From Baylisascaris procyonis (Eukaryota > Nematoda > Chromadorea > Rhabditida > Ascarididae), in contig JAZARR010000250.1 of NCBI GenBank assembly GCA_037389465.1, forward strand, positions 2,666,001 through 2,730,000: DNA of 64,000 bases, in the 5' to 3' direction. Both the position numbers and the translations under genes were made by a program. Below are positions 51,201-64,000 of this stretch, piece by piece. Each line of letters starts with the position of its first letter. Position 1 is the stretch's first letter. Under the pieces are notes generated by a model, which ran no database searches, was not told the DNA's origin, and was given only the letters and a program-made list of their open reading frames with translations.

Positions 51201-54144
51201 ATATCCACTTTTAGACATGTGCAATAATGAAAATAGTTTTTCTCACATCGTCAGCTATGACAACTAGTTTTAACTGCCACCTACATGGCCTCCCACGAAG
51301 CGTTTACTGAAACCCCAACATTACTGTTCATGGCACCGATGTTATAGCTTATTGGTGTCGTCAACAATTCATTTTTAAATGAAAAATTGAATGCCAAAAT
51401 TACCTCCCCAACTTCATTCATCGCTTCATATTTTCATTTTATTTCGTTTTATTTTCTGCCTTGGCAAAACTGCGCATTGCAAAAAATTTGTTTTCCAGAA
51501 CATTGACATATTTCAGTTCGGAATTAGCTATACTAATTCGAATGAAATTTACGATCTAGTGATTTAGGTGTTTTCTGGAAGCGGGTTCTAAAAATCATCT
51601 AGTTCTCCTCCAATCCGCTGTTTTATGATCTTTCAAATCTCCTCATTTTCTGAAATTCCCTGGCTCTTATACTGCTAAGGAGATAAGCTCTTTGCAAAAT
51701 GTATCCGCTGCAATAATTCAAGCGGATTTGTGGATCGAGAATTTGATTTCTTCTTTGGCCGCTTCCTGCAATAAATTGATTTCAACCCCGTTAATTAGCT
51801 GTTTATTTTATGGTTGTGGCACCGAAAAACCTCATCATTTGAAATATTAGCATAGGGGAAATTTCTTTTTTTTAAAAAAAACCTCGCAAGTGTTCAATGA
51901 AGTTTACATTCTATAGGGAGAGGTGATTCGATCTCGGCCTGGTTCTCCGCAGGTGGTCGCCGGACCTGGAGAAATCATCAACACGGAACATGGCTTCACA
52001 ATTGAGCTTGACGTCAAGCATTTCCGACCACATGATATTAAGGTTATTATTATTTTTAGGGCGTATCAAGCTTCTTGATAAGATTTTTATCGTTTTTTTG
52101 TCATGTACAATTTTTTTATTGTTCTGGGCATCGTTTTTTTTTGTCAGTTTTATTTTAATTGATCACAGATTTGATGTGCGATCTTTTTTCTGCTGCGAAC
52201 AAGTTCAGTGCCGGCTGACAATCACTTTTCTTTCGCATACAGCAAGAAAATTTTTTCGTAAAGCACAAATTGAAGTTAACTTGAGATATCTACTTGGTTA
52301 ATTTTTAAATTTTCTTGCTAATTAAATGAGATACTTGATGCCACTTCAATAATAAGTAGTTTTTTTTAAGTTGTATTTTCGATTATTAATGATGAACAAA
52401 TTGTTTGAATATATTTAGGTGACATTAACGGGAAATACATTATCGGTGGTGGGCGATAGATTGGAAGACGATAATACCTCCTCACAAACACTTCGACGAA
52501 GTTTTACTCGAAAGTACTCGATTCCGAATGATGTTCGTATGTCCTCCATATCTTCCTATATGACCGATTCGGGCCTTCTCATTATTAGGGTATGATGCAT
52601 TATTACGTTTTATAGCTTCAATTTTATGAGAATAGAGAAGATGATTGGCATTTTTAGACAAAAATTTCGCATTTTTTTTTCATCAACTCGAAAATCAACA
52701 CAATAGTTTATGAAGCGAATATTTATTTTTTAGCTTCTATATCGAAAGATTATTGAACATTTCATTTCATTTCATTTCATTTCATCGATATAGGATAATA
52801 GGCAAAAGCTTCTTTTCTTTATGTCACACGAAAAATTTCACTTATCACTTAGACCGTACAAAAATCTATCGATGTTTGTCTCATAGTAGTTTTATAGATT
52901 TCGCCTAGCTTACTTTGTTATCCTCCAATTTTCTCATATTTTTTTCTCTAGTATATGAATTGAATGCAATAATTTAAGAATTGTTAAAGGATTGATAGGT
53001 TTTCTTACGCGCAATCATCATCAACGGAATGAATAGCCTAATTTTCTATAACATTAACCTCTTGGAGAGCAGTATAGGCTACGCTTCAGAAAGTACATAT
53101 CAGGTAACGAGCAAATGGTAGACGGTGATGGAACACTATTTTGATATCTTGTTAAAGGTGCCTTCGATAGGTTTATTGTTGGTCAAAGGAAAAGATTTAG
53201 TCACCTTTTGCCATCGCCCTTCTTTTTCTGTTTGTTGTCTCTTGCCCCAACTGCACTTATTGGTCAACCTTAACCATTTGATGAGAAGAGCAATATCTGC
53301 TAAAATGTTTTTGAAGAGTTAATTTTCATATACGTTGTTTCAAAATATTTCTGGATTTTAGTACAGTCTGAAGTCATGTAATCCACCACCTGTTGTTTAT
53401 GTGAAGCTCTTTTACAATATAATACTTGCTCATCATTCATAAACATAATCAGTTTCCCATGAATTTTGATACTGCTTAACGAGGTAAAGAAAACGGAGAA
53501 CAGTGGGGGTGATTAAACTACTCCGTAAGGGGGATCAAATTTCGCCAGCAAGCTACATTTATCATTGCAGTAACTCTAACTCATCTGCCCTAAAGCAGAG
53601 TGCTGTATGATGGGGGTCGAGGGTATCTATGAGTGTGTGCAGTGAAATGTGTATCGACAGTTCGTATGCTTTTTATATATCTAATTATAAGATGTATTCG
53701 ATCTTAGCATTGTCCATCACCTCATGCGGAAATTGTCTTATTGCAGAAGTAGCCATAACGATGGATTATTTGACCGAAAATGTGCTTAGACGTTAGTATG
53801 AGAGCTTCGAGAAGTATGTAGAGCTGAAAATGAATTGATCTTTCCAGAAGCTTTAGTGAAATCGAATGATTTATGTTCGTCATATATAATGCTAATACTA
53901 TATGGCTTGAAGATTTACTTATTTTATATTATATTTATGGCTTCAGCCAATTTCAGTGGTTTTAAACATATAGTAGGAATTTGAATGCAATCATTGGATT
54001 TACATATTGAAAGAGCAATTTATTTATATAAAGAAGAAAATGGAATTTAAGGGCAGTCGAAAAGGTTGGAAGGAAACGGAAATCTCTGTGCATGTTGCTC
54101 CGCCGGAACGTCATACTACTTCATCAGTGATAAGCATTGTTTAG
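46263..54144 (+). CDS. Small heat-shock protein (alpha-crystallin/HSP20 family)
   Basis: ATP-independent chaperone that holds unfolding proteins in oligomers. Exons: 46266-46328, 47444-47577, 48593-48640, 50032-50137, 50809-50865, 51917-52042, 52419-52589, 54052-54144 (798 bases, 265 aa). It begins MSRIYESGEYYQKVKE. A long charged, Arg/Ser-rich N-terminal arm (about residues 1-145) precedes the alpha-crystallin domain (about 150-250). Eight exons and a long N-terminal arm are unusual for a small HSP and recall the nematode HSP-43 type rather than the short inducible HSP-16 type; that assignment is from memory. A TTATAG acceptor ends 4 bases before the ATG (at 46262), so the transcript is trans-spliced or has an upstream exon. 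Confidence 0.9.
46752..46859. repeat. Composite palindromic microsatellite (ATCA)n-(AT)n-(TGAT)n
   Basis: An ATCA tetranucleotide array, an (AT)n core (46800-46834) and a TGAT array follow one another. The last 20 or so bases of the left arm are the reverse complement of the right arm with about one mismatch. It lies in intron 1 of the heat-shock gene. Confidence 0.85.
48235..48292. repeat. (TTTA)n tetranucleotide array
   Basis: About 13 units, interrupted once by a T run, in heat-shock intron 2. Confidence 0.9.
48712..48883 (+). CDS. Candidate alternative last exon of the heat-shock gene with a 3 x 10-residue repeat
   Basis: Exon 3 (48593-48640) ends with CG of a split codon. An AG acceptor at 48710-48711 restores CGA and continues ELELDSSILS, then GSSHLGLFED, GSSHPGLFED, GSSHLGLFED, then KTFSDCAIALYERMRS and TAA at 48881. 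The resulting protein is 138 aa and lacks the whole alpha-crystallin domain. The 30-base repeat units (48743-48832) differ in 1-3 positions each, partly synonymous (TTG/TTA). GT sites after the repeats leave the wrong phase for exon 4, so it behaves as a terminal exon. No AATAAA lies close downstream, the upstream intron would be only 71 bases, and the acceptor is not strong. The frame has no ATG. Confidence 0.5.
48743..48832 (+). repeat. Tandem repeat, 3 x 30 bases
   Basis: Units start GGATCATCCCATC and end TTTGAAGAT. The period is a multiple of three and all three copies are open in the frame that continues from heat-shock exon 3. Confidence 0.9.
51917..54144 (+). CDS. Heat-shock exons 6-8: alpha-crystallin domain
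   Basis: Exon 6 (51917-52042) encodes GEIINTEHGFTIELDVKHF, the first beta strands with the typical LDVKHFRPHDIKV. Exon 7 (52419-52589) encodes LTGNTLSVVGDRLED, the dimer-interface Arg-rich strand RRSFTRKYSIPNDV and the closing DSGLLIIR. Exon 8 (54052-54144) adds GSRKGWKETEISVHVAPPER and ends in SVISIV, where small HSPs often carry an I-X-I/V tail motif used in oligomer assembly. Exon 8 uses a TTTAAG acceptor. Confidence 0.93.
52758..52785. repeat. (CATTT)n pentanucleotide array
   Basis: Five and a half perfect units in heat-shock intron 7. Confidence 0.9.
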
Positions 54145-57100
54145 CATAAATTGATACGAAATTTATTATCGCTTAACTCCTCAACAATTGCTACACTTCA
54201 ATATGGAAATATTTAACAGTATAAAACATTTGCTTCTTCAGGCAAATCGATGAAATCCTATTTATAGCCGCAGTAAGTTGAAATCATCATTGCGATTGTT
54301 TTATGTTGTTGTAGCATTGAAATACATTTAAAACGATGAGAAAAATTGCACTTGTTGAAAAAAATGCATATTTTGATGATGAATATTCGTTTACACTGAT
54401 CAGTTGGGGGATGTTTTTTTTTTTTTTTTTTAAACTAAAATTGTTGATTCTTACAAAACCATTGATGAGATTTTTCGAAAACTAGTCCACCTTCGCTTTA
54501 AATTGATGTGAGGGATGAGATCAGCTACTTTCTTTTTATTTTTATTTTTTAAAATAACCATCGCTCATCGTTTGTCTCGTTTAATACCAAATAGCTGTTA
54601 ACTGTTTCGATTGTTATTAAATTTCTTCCACCCATTAAGTATAGAAAATCGCTACTTATTTATGTACCTTTCTGTGATATAGTATGTCCACTTAACTTGT
54701 AATATTCATTGTGAATTATTGAAGTACAATATGAATTGTTTTCATATAGAATGATTCTGCTTCATTCAATGATAGTGTAATGCTTTAATATACTCAAACA
54801 TTAAAATGACGAGATTTTTCGGTTGTGATAAAACTTTGAAGTGACGTTGTATTCTATCATTGATAGATCGAAAAGCCTATCAAACTTCTAATGCAAAATT
54901 TTTCCTTTACAAATGCGATATTTTTACTCGACATATATCTATAATCGATCAAGCTATCGCATTAATATTTGCAAACGATATGCGAATAATTGCGAACATA
55001 TGCGCTCTTGTGCATCTAAATTTGCGACTAAAACAGATCTCAGCTTTCTCAATCGATAAGGTGATTTTGAAATAAAAATTATATTCAAACTTAGAATAGA
55101 CAAAAAACGGGACTTACGGAAATTCGCTCAAACGATAATTAAGAGAGATGGTTGAGAGAGAAAAAATACGGACTATTAGGCCTATCTTTAATTGATAAAT
55201 AATAGGTCATATTTGATGTACTCTTATTGAAGTTGATTAAATATTTTATGAAATTCATCCTTCGACAGTTGCAGCAATCCCAGTAACCGTTCACCATTAA
55301 GGAATTTCCGTAATTAAATCCTCAAAAATCTATAAATTCGGAGTTTCATTTCGACGGATGCTATAAATGCTAATATAACAATAACTAATCACATATTTTC
55401 TTTGATTTTTAAAAAGTTCTTGTGAAAATTATCTAAACATAAGAAAGAGATATTTTTTGAAGAATAATTTCTTTTTGAAGAAAATTTTTTGGAAAAAAAA
55501 AGAAGTGAAATAATTCGATAGCAATGAATTTCATCAACGAAAGTTGAAATCAATTTCTAGAGTGGTTGAGAGGGATATAACAACGTTCAGCTGAGTCAAT
55601 CAATTTTTCATCAATATCTGATCGCTTCAGGCTGTGTTCGCCTGAGATTTTTTCGTCGTTGATTAGTGCTCTCTCTAGTACACTGACAGCTGCAAGCTAA
55701 GAGCTAATTCTTGCAAACGCAATCACTATCAAACGTTTTGTGCTTAGCCACAAAACAACCAATTGTTTGCATTATTAGATTATCGCACAATTGAAGTAAT
55801 AGAGTTACTATGAGGCTCTTATAGTTATAAGTGGAGAAGCTGGTATTAAAAAGGGTATAAGTTCGAGTGCATCTAAATACAAATAAAACGTTTGTTTGTT
55901 TCCTATGTGGAGGGAGTGATTATTGGCATGAAAGCATGTTCCATTTGGGATTAAGGAGATATAATATTGCAGAGCTTACAGTAAACGTTAGGCTTGGCAA
56001 AGCAATGCTCTTTTGGAAGCGTTGCAATCATGCGTTTCCTTGTTATGTCAAACACTTAAAATAATCCATAAGAACAATTCCACCTAGAAAATTTCAGCGA
56101 TTATAATTTAACTCTTAGATTTATAGAGCACAATAATTTTGAACCTTCTTAAAATTTATGAATGAAAATATTGCATTTTTCAAACGTCATTATAGATTAA
56201 ATTTTAGAGCTCATAAGTTTAGACATCTCAGAATTCTTGCAAAAGCTTAAAAATTATTCCCAACTAATTCCTACCTGTATAAGAATTTTTTACCGACGAT
56301 AGGCAAAAGTCTTTAAATTTATTTATTTGGTACAATAGAGTGGGCGTTGCAACTGATAAGCAACGGTGCTGATCCTTCCTTCTCCACTTGTTTTTTTTTT
56401 TCATGTAGTCATAATTTACGCAAAAATTTGTTCATTTATTACTTCATAACTTTTTATTTTATGTTTCACAGTTATGTACATCGATGAGAGCTAAATTAAC
56501 TGAACAGAAGTCTTTGGTGATAGTTGGCGCTAGCATCGATCGTATCAGTGGCGATTGAGTTGGATGATATTTTATTGCACATTTACAAGCCAAAGTGAAT
56601 GTCTAGTTTGCAACATCTGTGCCACATATGTGTTCAATATGCGCTAAATAACTAACATTCAACTATACAAGTAATCATTTCAAATAGATTCAATGTGGTG
56701 ATCATAATTGTATGCAATTTCCGCAATTTGTTAAAGAGCAGAATAATTCAGCTATTTCTTGCAATTGCAACTTGCAAGCTAAATAACTTAAGATTTTGAA
56801 CAGAAAATTTTATAATTTTTATAAAAATTCTTTTTTTTGTTGGAATTTTAAGGAACTCATGAAAAAGTTTTATTTATAACATCTAAAAATATGATTTCGA
56901 TTTTTTTTTTAAAGAGCTCAAAATTGGAACTAATTGATTCAACACTATACTTAAAAGCAACTAAGAAACATTAATGAGTTTTTCCTTAATAAATTAAGCA
57001 CTGAAATATTATTTGAAGTATGGAATTTGTTTCATATGAGTAATGCGAATAGAACCAATAGAGACGAAGGCATAATCGGAGGTGCACTCAAGAAGGTTTT

Positions 57101-59411
57101 ATCGCCCGAAAAGTGGGCGCATTAAGGCGAACGCAAGTTTGTTAGTTTACTTATCTCCATAGTGGATGAAGAGTGACAAAAAGTGGAGTCGAAACTCAAT
57201 ATTTTCGCAGTTGTGTCTTGTATTCGTTGAATTTCTCGGCCGTCAAACTTGAAACTAGTACCAAATGAATTCACCTTTTACTGACATTTGAATTATTGCT
57301 TAATATTTTTGAGTAAGGATGTTTATTGTTTTACGCATAAGTTAGAAAACTTTTTTCTTTAAATGCTTTGTGTAATCAACACTTACTGGCTTACTAACGA
57401 GTGTCGCGTTAAACACCTCTCTAGAGTGAAATGTGGATTTGTTAGAAATACTAAGGAGGCATCTTGTAAGAAAAGAAATCATCATTCGCACACAAATAGA
57501 ACAGTTCAGACAGTCGCCTTGTATGTGCTTGAAGTAGAGGTGGAGTTAAGAGGGAGGAGCTAATTGATTGTAGACTAGTGAGGTAGAATGCTAAACGATG
57601 AGTGTGCAGTCAACAAAGGGATCGGCTGGATCGGCTGCAAGGAGTTTATGGTGAAGCACAATTGGTGTAATCCTGCATTGGTTGTTGAAAGCGTCTCGCA
57701 GACATCATTTGCCCTGCAGCGATGCTTCAGGTTGCACATCGCTGCTGTTTTCCATCTTCAATTACGTCACGATCGACATTGATACTTCGCTTACCTGTCT
57801 TCTCCATTCTCCAGCTCGTCCTCGATAATCGGAACGTTGTGAAGACAATCGATTTGCTTTAAAAAATCCGCCCATAGGCTATAAGTAGCACTTTCATTGT
57901 GCTTTCTCGAATGACAGCTGTTTCTATGTTGAGGTGCGAGTAGTTGCTCTCATTGCCCCGCTATATTAGATAGTTGCTGATAATATGAACCTACGAGTTT
58001 TCACGATTAAAATAATAATTTTATACAAAGTTATCTGAACTATTCACTTTTGTGATCGAATTTTCTAGCATCTAACTCAACTCTTCAGCTGAGGGGGCAG
58101 CAGGGAAAAGGGGAAGAACGAGAAGATGAGCTAGAGAGGTGGAATTGAGATATCAATGATTCCATTTTTGATTGCTTTGGTTGATACTGCTTTAACAATT
58201 AAATGACAAATGGGAACATAGTTGCTGAGTTGGTCTTTTCCCATCTAAACTAGTGTCAATGCGATTGTGTAGTTGAAAGATGCACACTTAATTCACGATT
58301 AAACTACCCTTCAAACCATCGCTATATTAGAATCTTTAATGGCGGCATGACAGTCATCTAGAACGCTTACTCGATAATAACGGTGATAGGATCACAGATA
58401 GAAATTGCAACGATTTTATCGGTTCTATTCTGCCGATGTTTGATTTCGTTTATATCATGCGACGCCGTTAAAGAATTAGTCTCGATTCCGTTGTTTTTTT
58501 CATGTATCAAGATAGATAGCATCCTATGCCTAATGCAGCAAAAAAAGCTTTTCGACAGCTGCTGCTAAGCTTACTAGCTTATTGAAATCTAATGGGAATC
58601 AAAGCACTCAGTTTAGCAGGATCTATACGAAACTACTCAATATATTTTCGTTTAAATTATTCATTTTTCTTTTTAAATTTAGCCAAGATAATTTGCAATA
58701 TAATAGCCGAAAAGTCTCTAAAATTCGTCAAATTTTCGCAAAGTAAAGAGATATGCTCATTTGTATAGTAACCTAAACGCCTATATAGGATTACGTTTAG
58801 GATAGCGAGAAATTATTTCTTTTATTATTTGTTCTTTTCGTTCTTTATCTTTATGCAATTGTTCCCTTTTATTTCATTGCCTGCTATATGCAATTGCCAA
58901 TGAATTCTATTCTATGTATTGTATTGATGTTTTGGAATATATTTTTGCTATTCGAGTCGATTGTATTGTAGCGATTGAGTTGTTCTAATCTGTAATCACT
59001 AAAAGCATTATTTGTATGATGTGAGGTAACTCATTAGATGAGGTGCTAAATTCGAGCGATTCAGTAACCCCCAGCTTTATCTACAAATGACAACCGACAA
59101 AAAAATAGGACTCTATCAGCAAGTGGTCACTGATGCATTATAATATCTTGCAAAGGCATTTGTTGCCATTCGTATTCTTACCACTTTAGACATGTCATAT
59201 CCGCTAGAAATCAACACGGAGTTGTTGCTATTTCTAACGCTGCCATTAAAAGATATGCAACTGAACTATAAAACAATGAAGTAAAAAATTTCAAGCAAGC
59301 ATCCTGCTTTCGGAGATTCGTTGTAATCTCCGGTGACGACAAGTGCGTGCATCGGAGCCTAACCTACCGTTAGAACGGATACGCCCCAGTGGCGCAACTT
59401 GGCTAACAGCC
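54145..59411. other. Intergenic region between the heat-shock gene and type IV collagen
   Basis: 5.3 kb of mostly AT-rich DNA with A/T homopolymers. Two consecutive short + frames at 57363-57563 and 57588-57782 sit in a slightly GC-richer stretch but show no domain, and I did not accept them. A CRE-like half (TTACGTCACG) lies at about 57762. Nothing else was recognised. Confidence 0.5.
59311..59332 (+). promoter_or_regulatory. Perfect stem-loop upstream of the collagen start
   Basis: CGGAGATT and AATCTCCG form an 8-base-pair stem with a 6-base loop, 80 bases before the collagen ATG. If transcribed it would lie in the 5' leader. Confidence 0.35.
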
Positions 59412-62069
59412 ATGTTAGCGAGGATACCCCTCCAAGTGACGATTTTATTAGTGATATGCGAACAAATCTCACTACGTGGCTTCGTTGATGCTGCAGCATG
59501 TAAAGGATGCGCACCGCCTTGTATATGCCCTGGACAAAAGGGTGAAAAGGTTTGATCATCATACATTATTATTTTACTTTGAAAGGCTTTTATTGATGAA
59601 TGAGTAGGTAGTTTATCTAATTTGGGAGCACTCAGCCGAGCAAATTGCACCATTTCAACGGTTTGTATAAATGGCTTTTTTTTTCGCGGCTGTATGGCAT
59701 CCAATTGGTGCTGAATGGTTTAGCCGTGAGGCCGTAGCCGTGAAGGGCGTAACACGATGGCATTTGGTGGGGCATCGCAGCCAACAACTCTGGCGAAGCA
59801 TTCGCGGACCTAGCCAGATATACCCACTCTACGGGCCAAACACCAGAACGCAGTGTTTACCCTCACTGAGGGTCAGCTGCGTTATGTTCTCATATGGACA
59901 ACAAAGAGTTCAATGGGCGCGATCTACGATCATAATCGATATGAATGACGCATTGTTAGAGGATGCTGCAACATTTTGGGACCACTAAAGCGAAATCGAT
60001 ACACAAATTCGATAAGAGTGAAATTTTGTCTTGATGAAGAGAGAGAGCCTACTTTACTACTCTGAGTCCATGTATTGATGAAAGAGCTTGTTTTCGTTCA
60101 ATTTAGAGGTATTCAATTCGGCCTAAGGTTATTTCCTTTGAAATATTTGCAAAGCTTTGGGTCGGAATTTTTATCGCCCTGATCGAACCTCACTTTTCTT
60201 AATAGTAACGGTCATATGTAGGTCAGCATGCTATAATCAAACTCTCAAAATCTCCGAAAATGTTTCTTCTTGCCAATCAGACAATCTAAATTAATAGATT
60301 TTTTTTCCGAAACGCTAATTTATTGGTCTTAGAAGGAGATTCTTAGGAAATTTATGCTGTAATTATTAGAAATAATACCACATTTTGTCATATATTGTTC
60401 CACTTAAGTAATAACATTATGAAATATGACTGTGATTTCCTCCTTTAATAATCATGTGACAATGCTCGTGAGGCTTATCGTTGACCCGGAAAAACCTCCT
60501 ATTGAAACCTGATTCGCAAGGCTTGACAAGAGAAGTCGATCTCATAGGTTCAGTTTTACACCGAAGTTTTATTGCATTATTCGAACCTCATTTTGCTTAA
60601 CGATAAAAGTCAGCAAATCGAATGAGTGAGAATTTGAGATGCGTTAAAAGGTGGCATTACAATAAGACAGATCCGCACTTTGGCGATCAATAGCCATTCT
60701 GCGATCACTTTCATCCTTCACCAATTTTTACTGCATTTTGAATTGAATTCATACTTTAAAGTAATGATGCTTCCGAGATATTGTGGCTATCGTCATGTCC
60801 TTTCATTATATTATATGAAGAACTTTATTTTTAAATTCACAAAAAAAAAATTCCAATAGAAACATGTTGTTGCAATTTTCAAAGAGACACTTTTTACAAC
60901 AACAAAAAAAAAATAAAAATTGAAAAGAAAGGCTTCGTTTTATAGGATTCCTTCCTTTAAGGGTGTACAAGGATTCCAAGGTCCACGTGGTCATCCAGGA
61001 CCTCCTGGTCTTGATGGATTAGAAGGTAACATCGGTGCGCCAGGGCTTCGCGGCTCAGAAGGAGATTTCGGTGATCCAGGCGTTAAGGGTGTCCGCGTAA
61101 GTTCAGCTTTACAATTATAACATCCTCCTCAACTCTTTAGATCTCCACTGAAACAGACTTACATTCGATTCATGATAATTTCTAAACAAAAAGTTGATCC
61201 TTAAAGAGATGACAATCTTTCCAAGACTAAACCGTATATAATTGTATCGGAAGGTTCAATAAATGTATCATTAAATCGATGCTTTTCAGCATAGACGCAT
61301 CAGACTGCAGCGTTATCACAAGCTATCGTAATCTTGAATAGCGTTATTGCCAGCCGCTACCATTTCTTGAACAGTCCTTTCTCATGAAATCACTAACTCA
61401 GTTTTCCCTTCACTTTCAAAAATTCTTATTTACATGCTCAACAAGCGATTTTAAATTAATTTCATAAAATATGAATGCGACATTTGCAAATCTGCGGAAT
61501 TTTGAATATAGTTTCCCTGACATGATTGAGAATGAAAATCTTCTATAACAAGCAATGCAGTTTTCGATGTAATAACAAAATTCATTGAAACATCTGATAG
61601 ACATTTGTTCACTTTTATCACTGCAATATTTTTTGCATTCTTCTCACATTGTAATCGTTATAAATAAACTCTATAATGCCCATTTCTTGCAACAATTTCT
61701 TAATTACATTGAACCGTTGTGTCTTAAAATTGTACCGATTTACGAGAATATCAACGCTTCTACTGCATATGCCGAACGGCAAATAGCAAATATTATTTGA
61801 TTCAATATGCTATCTTTCAGATGTCTATGCCAATAGTACTACCAACGCTTTTCAGGGTGAACGAGGATTTCCGGGTGCACCCGGTAATGTTGGATTGCCC
61901 GGTCTTGATGGTTTGCCAGGAATGAAGGGTGAAATGGGTATTCCTGGATGCAACGGAACAGATGTTTGTTGAGCTCATTATTTAATACAAACGGATGTAG
62001 TTTTATTTTCGTGGCTTTCCTGCTTTTATATAGTTGTGTGAATTCACATTTACAAAGCGCATTATAGCA

Positions 62070-62136
<67 letters not shown>

Positions 62137-63784
62137 TCATACTTCCATTACTTTCAACTCGAGAACTGTACAATTAAAAAATATGTTAGATGTTATGCCA
62201 AGTGATAGCCTAAAACTTCAACTTTCATTTAACTTCGGAAAGAGTAAAAAGTATTTAACATGTGAAGAAATTAAAATGCAGTAATTCATATGCTGATAAA
62301 TCCATTATTGAGATAACATCGTTGTGAATATTTACGAACGATTTTGCTTCAAATATCGATTTGGTTCAGTGTTTTCCCCAACATTACAAATTTATTGTTT
62401 TGTCACTTTATTTTTTTTTTTTTAATTTATTCATAGCCAAATTTAGATTTACTAATTGTCTAAAATTAGGCATTCCGTCCAAAATTTATTTTATTCAAAA
62501 ATTTATTAGACAAAAACCTCACAAAAATGCTAATTAAACTATCATAGAAAAAGAACGACTAATTCGGGAAATGAATCGGAATGCGGAACAGCTGGTTCAT
62601 AGTACTGAGATGAATTGCTTCTTGTAATGGTACCTCATTTGCGAGAATGAATACATCAAACAGCACGTTTCCTCACAAATGCTCACAAACAGCATCGCCT
62701 ACTTCGCACCTAAAAATAACTGTAGTTCAGATGCATATATTATGCTGATTTCAACTGATATTTAGATATAGCATCTTTATGATAACATAGTTTAAAAATC
62801 TCAGAAAATTGATACCATTTCCCAGAAATACTTAGAAGTTATTCTAGGGATTCCTTTAGACCCGTAGAAGCGAAACCGACCGACATAGGGATCTACCTGG
62901 CGAGAAAAAGGCTTAATTGTTCATTCTTACCGATTGTCTCAGAGATTATCGATGAAGGAAGATAATTTAAACGAAAAAAAAAATTTATTTGCTCGCAATG
63001 CATTCATGGCATAAGCATTTGATGAATTTCAGTAGTACGAAAATTGACTTCCCATCGTTTAAATTCATTGCAGGGTTTGCCTGGAATTCCTGGCTTGGCT
63101 GGCCCTCCTGGCCCACACGGACCTCCTGGAGCCGCAGGTCAACCCGGCAAGCAAGGACCTCCAGGTGATGGTGGAATCAACTCTGTCGGTAGAAAGGGAG
63201 AGGCAGGTGAGCCTGGAAGAGCAGGGGCACCGGGCACACGCGGCTTGGATGGTATGCCAGGGCAGAAAGGATCTAAAGGAGATCCTGGACCAATGGTATG
63301 TCGTCCTCTTTATCGTCGTTCAAAGCGAATTTGATTAATTACGTCGGCAAGGAAATTTCTTATTGTTGGTTTTCGTTTTCGATTTCTACATTTATTAGAA
63401 TATGTCTTTCAGACATTTCCAACAGTTTTAAATCGACAGGTTCTCTCATACTAAACGGAATTTTAACTGAATGCATTATACAAACATCGGAAATCACTGC
63501 TATATTTGAAGGGCAAAGATATAAAAATATGTCAACAGTGCAGAAAATGTCGAAGAAGAAAAATGAAGAAGCCAACAAAAAATGAGCTATTTGATGATTG
63601 CAGGGACCTCCTGGTTTTCCGGGGCCACAAGGACAAAAAGGACGAATGGGTACGCGTACGCCAGGTATGAAAGGTGAGAAAGGTCTTGCAGGACCTCCTG
63701 GCCCACCAGGACCACCAGGAAACTTTGCTGGAGCGTCTGCGCCCGAGGAAACCGAAGTCATCCAAGGCCCGGCTGGACCACCAG
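59412..63784 (+). CDS. Type IV collagen alpha chain, 5' part (continues past the window)
   Basis: Basement-membrane collagen that assembles as a triple helix through its 7S and NC1 ends. Exons: 59412-59549, 60962-61096, 61856-61963, 63074-63295, 63604-63784 (261 residues so far; the last ends phase 1 before GTACGT). Exon 1 has a hydrophobic signal ([11 protein letters not shown]) and the cysteine-rich 7S start [18 protein letters not shown], typical of alpha(IV) chains. Gly-X-Y repeats follow, each exon starting on a Gly codon. An N-glycosylation sequon (GCNGTD) and short interruptions (GTRTPG; a longer one at [15 protein letters not shown]) are normal for type IV and absent from fibrillar collagens. 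Nematodes have two such chains, EMB-9 (alpha1) and LET-2 (alpha2); I cannot decide which. The ATG follows an AG acceptor-like site by two bases. Confidence 0.93.
59550..60961 (+). other. Collagen intron 1
   Basis: 1.4 kb. The part at about 59690-59990 is GC-richer and open for 105 codons on + (59671-59988) but does not encode Gly-X-Y. Further on, two diverged copies of a roughly 50-base segment occur at about 60167-60216 and 60562-60612 (shared core TCGAACCTCA). The acceptor is TTTAAG. Confidence 0.5.
61964..63073 (+). other. Collagen intron 3
   Basis: 1.1 kb AT-rich intron with an (AT)n tract at 62074-62134; nothing else seen. Confidence 0.7.
62074..62134. repeat. (AT)n microsatellite
   Basis: 61 bases of alternating A and T in collagen intron 3. 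Confidence 0.95.
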
Positions 63785-64000
63785 GTACGTTCTTTGTTTT
63801 CCTGGGCTTCGAAGGCATTTACGCAGCGACAGTTCATACGCTGCATATCTCGGTATGGGTGCTTATAAATTATCTGCTTTTGGCCATCAAGTTAACCGAG
63901 GAAAATAGCTGAGAGAGAAAGCTTTCAATGTTGTGGAGTCGCCCAGTGTTTGGAAGTTTTATGATCGCTCGTTTGGTAGCAATGATGGTTACTGCAGTGA
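63785..64000 (+). other. Start of collagen intron 5, to the window edge
   Basis: Follows donor GTACGT. The frame stays open by chance to 63912 but no longer encodes Gly-X-Y, so I read it as intron. Confidence 0.6.

Overview
The window is eukaryotic nuclear DNA from a nematode. Four multi-exon genes, all on the + strand, are recognisable. Their short exons are separated by AT-rich introns with nematode-style TTTCAG or TTTTAG acceptors, and the proteins match nematode/metazoan families. The non-coding DNA is strongly AT-rich and carries many long (AT)n microsatellites. A clade III (spirurid or filarial-like) parasitic nematode is my guess from composition and gene structure; the sequence alone does not prove it. 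I see no bacterial genes, tRNA, rRNA, CRISPR array or intact transposon.

Layout. (1) 1867-25261: an ERG-type (KCNH family, UNC-103-like) voltage-gated K+ channel in 17 inferred exons, about 828 aa, with large introns and at least two in-frame optional small exons. (2) 29116-39026: origin recognition complex subunit 1 (ORC1) in 17 exons, about 700 aa, with intact Walker A, Walker B and sensor motifs. (3) 46266-54144: a small heat-shock protein with an alpha-crystallin domain, 8 exons, about 265 aa. It has a previously hidden candidate alternative last exon that encodes three copies of a 10-residue repeat and would remove the alpha-crystallin domain. (4) 59412 to beyond the right edge: the 5' part of a type IV (basement membrane) collagen alpha chain, with signal peptide, cysteine-rich 7S start and Gly-X-Y repeats. 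It continues past the window.

Exon boundaries were placed by hand from the protein families, reading phase and splice dinucleotides. All four models close in phase, which supports them. The N-terminal part of the channel and the low-complexity N-terminal half of ORC1 are the least certain. Spaces between genes are 3.9, 7.2 and 5.3 kb. The 7.2 kb gap between ORC1 and the heat-shock gene holds several coding-like islands that may be upstream exons of the heat-shock gene or an unrecognised gene.

The genes do not form a pathway: one sets muscle/neuron excitability, one starts DNA replication, one is a chaperone and one builds basement membrane. The notable material is in gene structure: optional exons in phase, an AAG-type splice acceptor used at least five times, and three AT microsatellites that sit at the centre of perfect or near-perfect palindromes.
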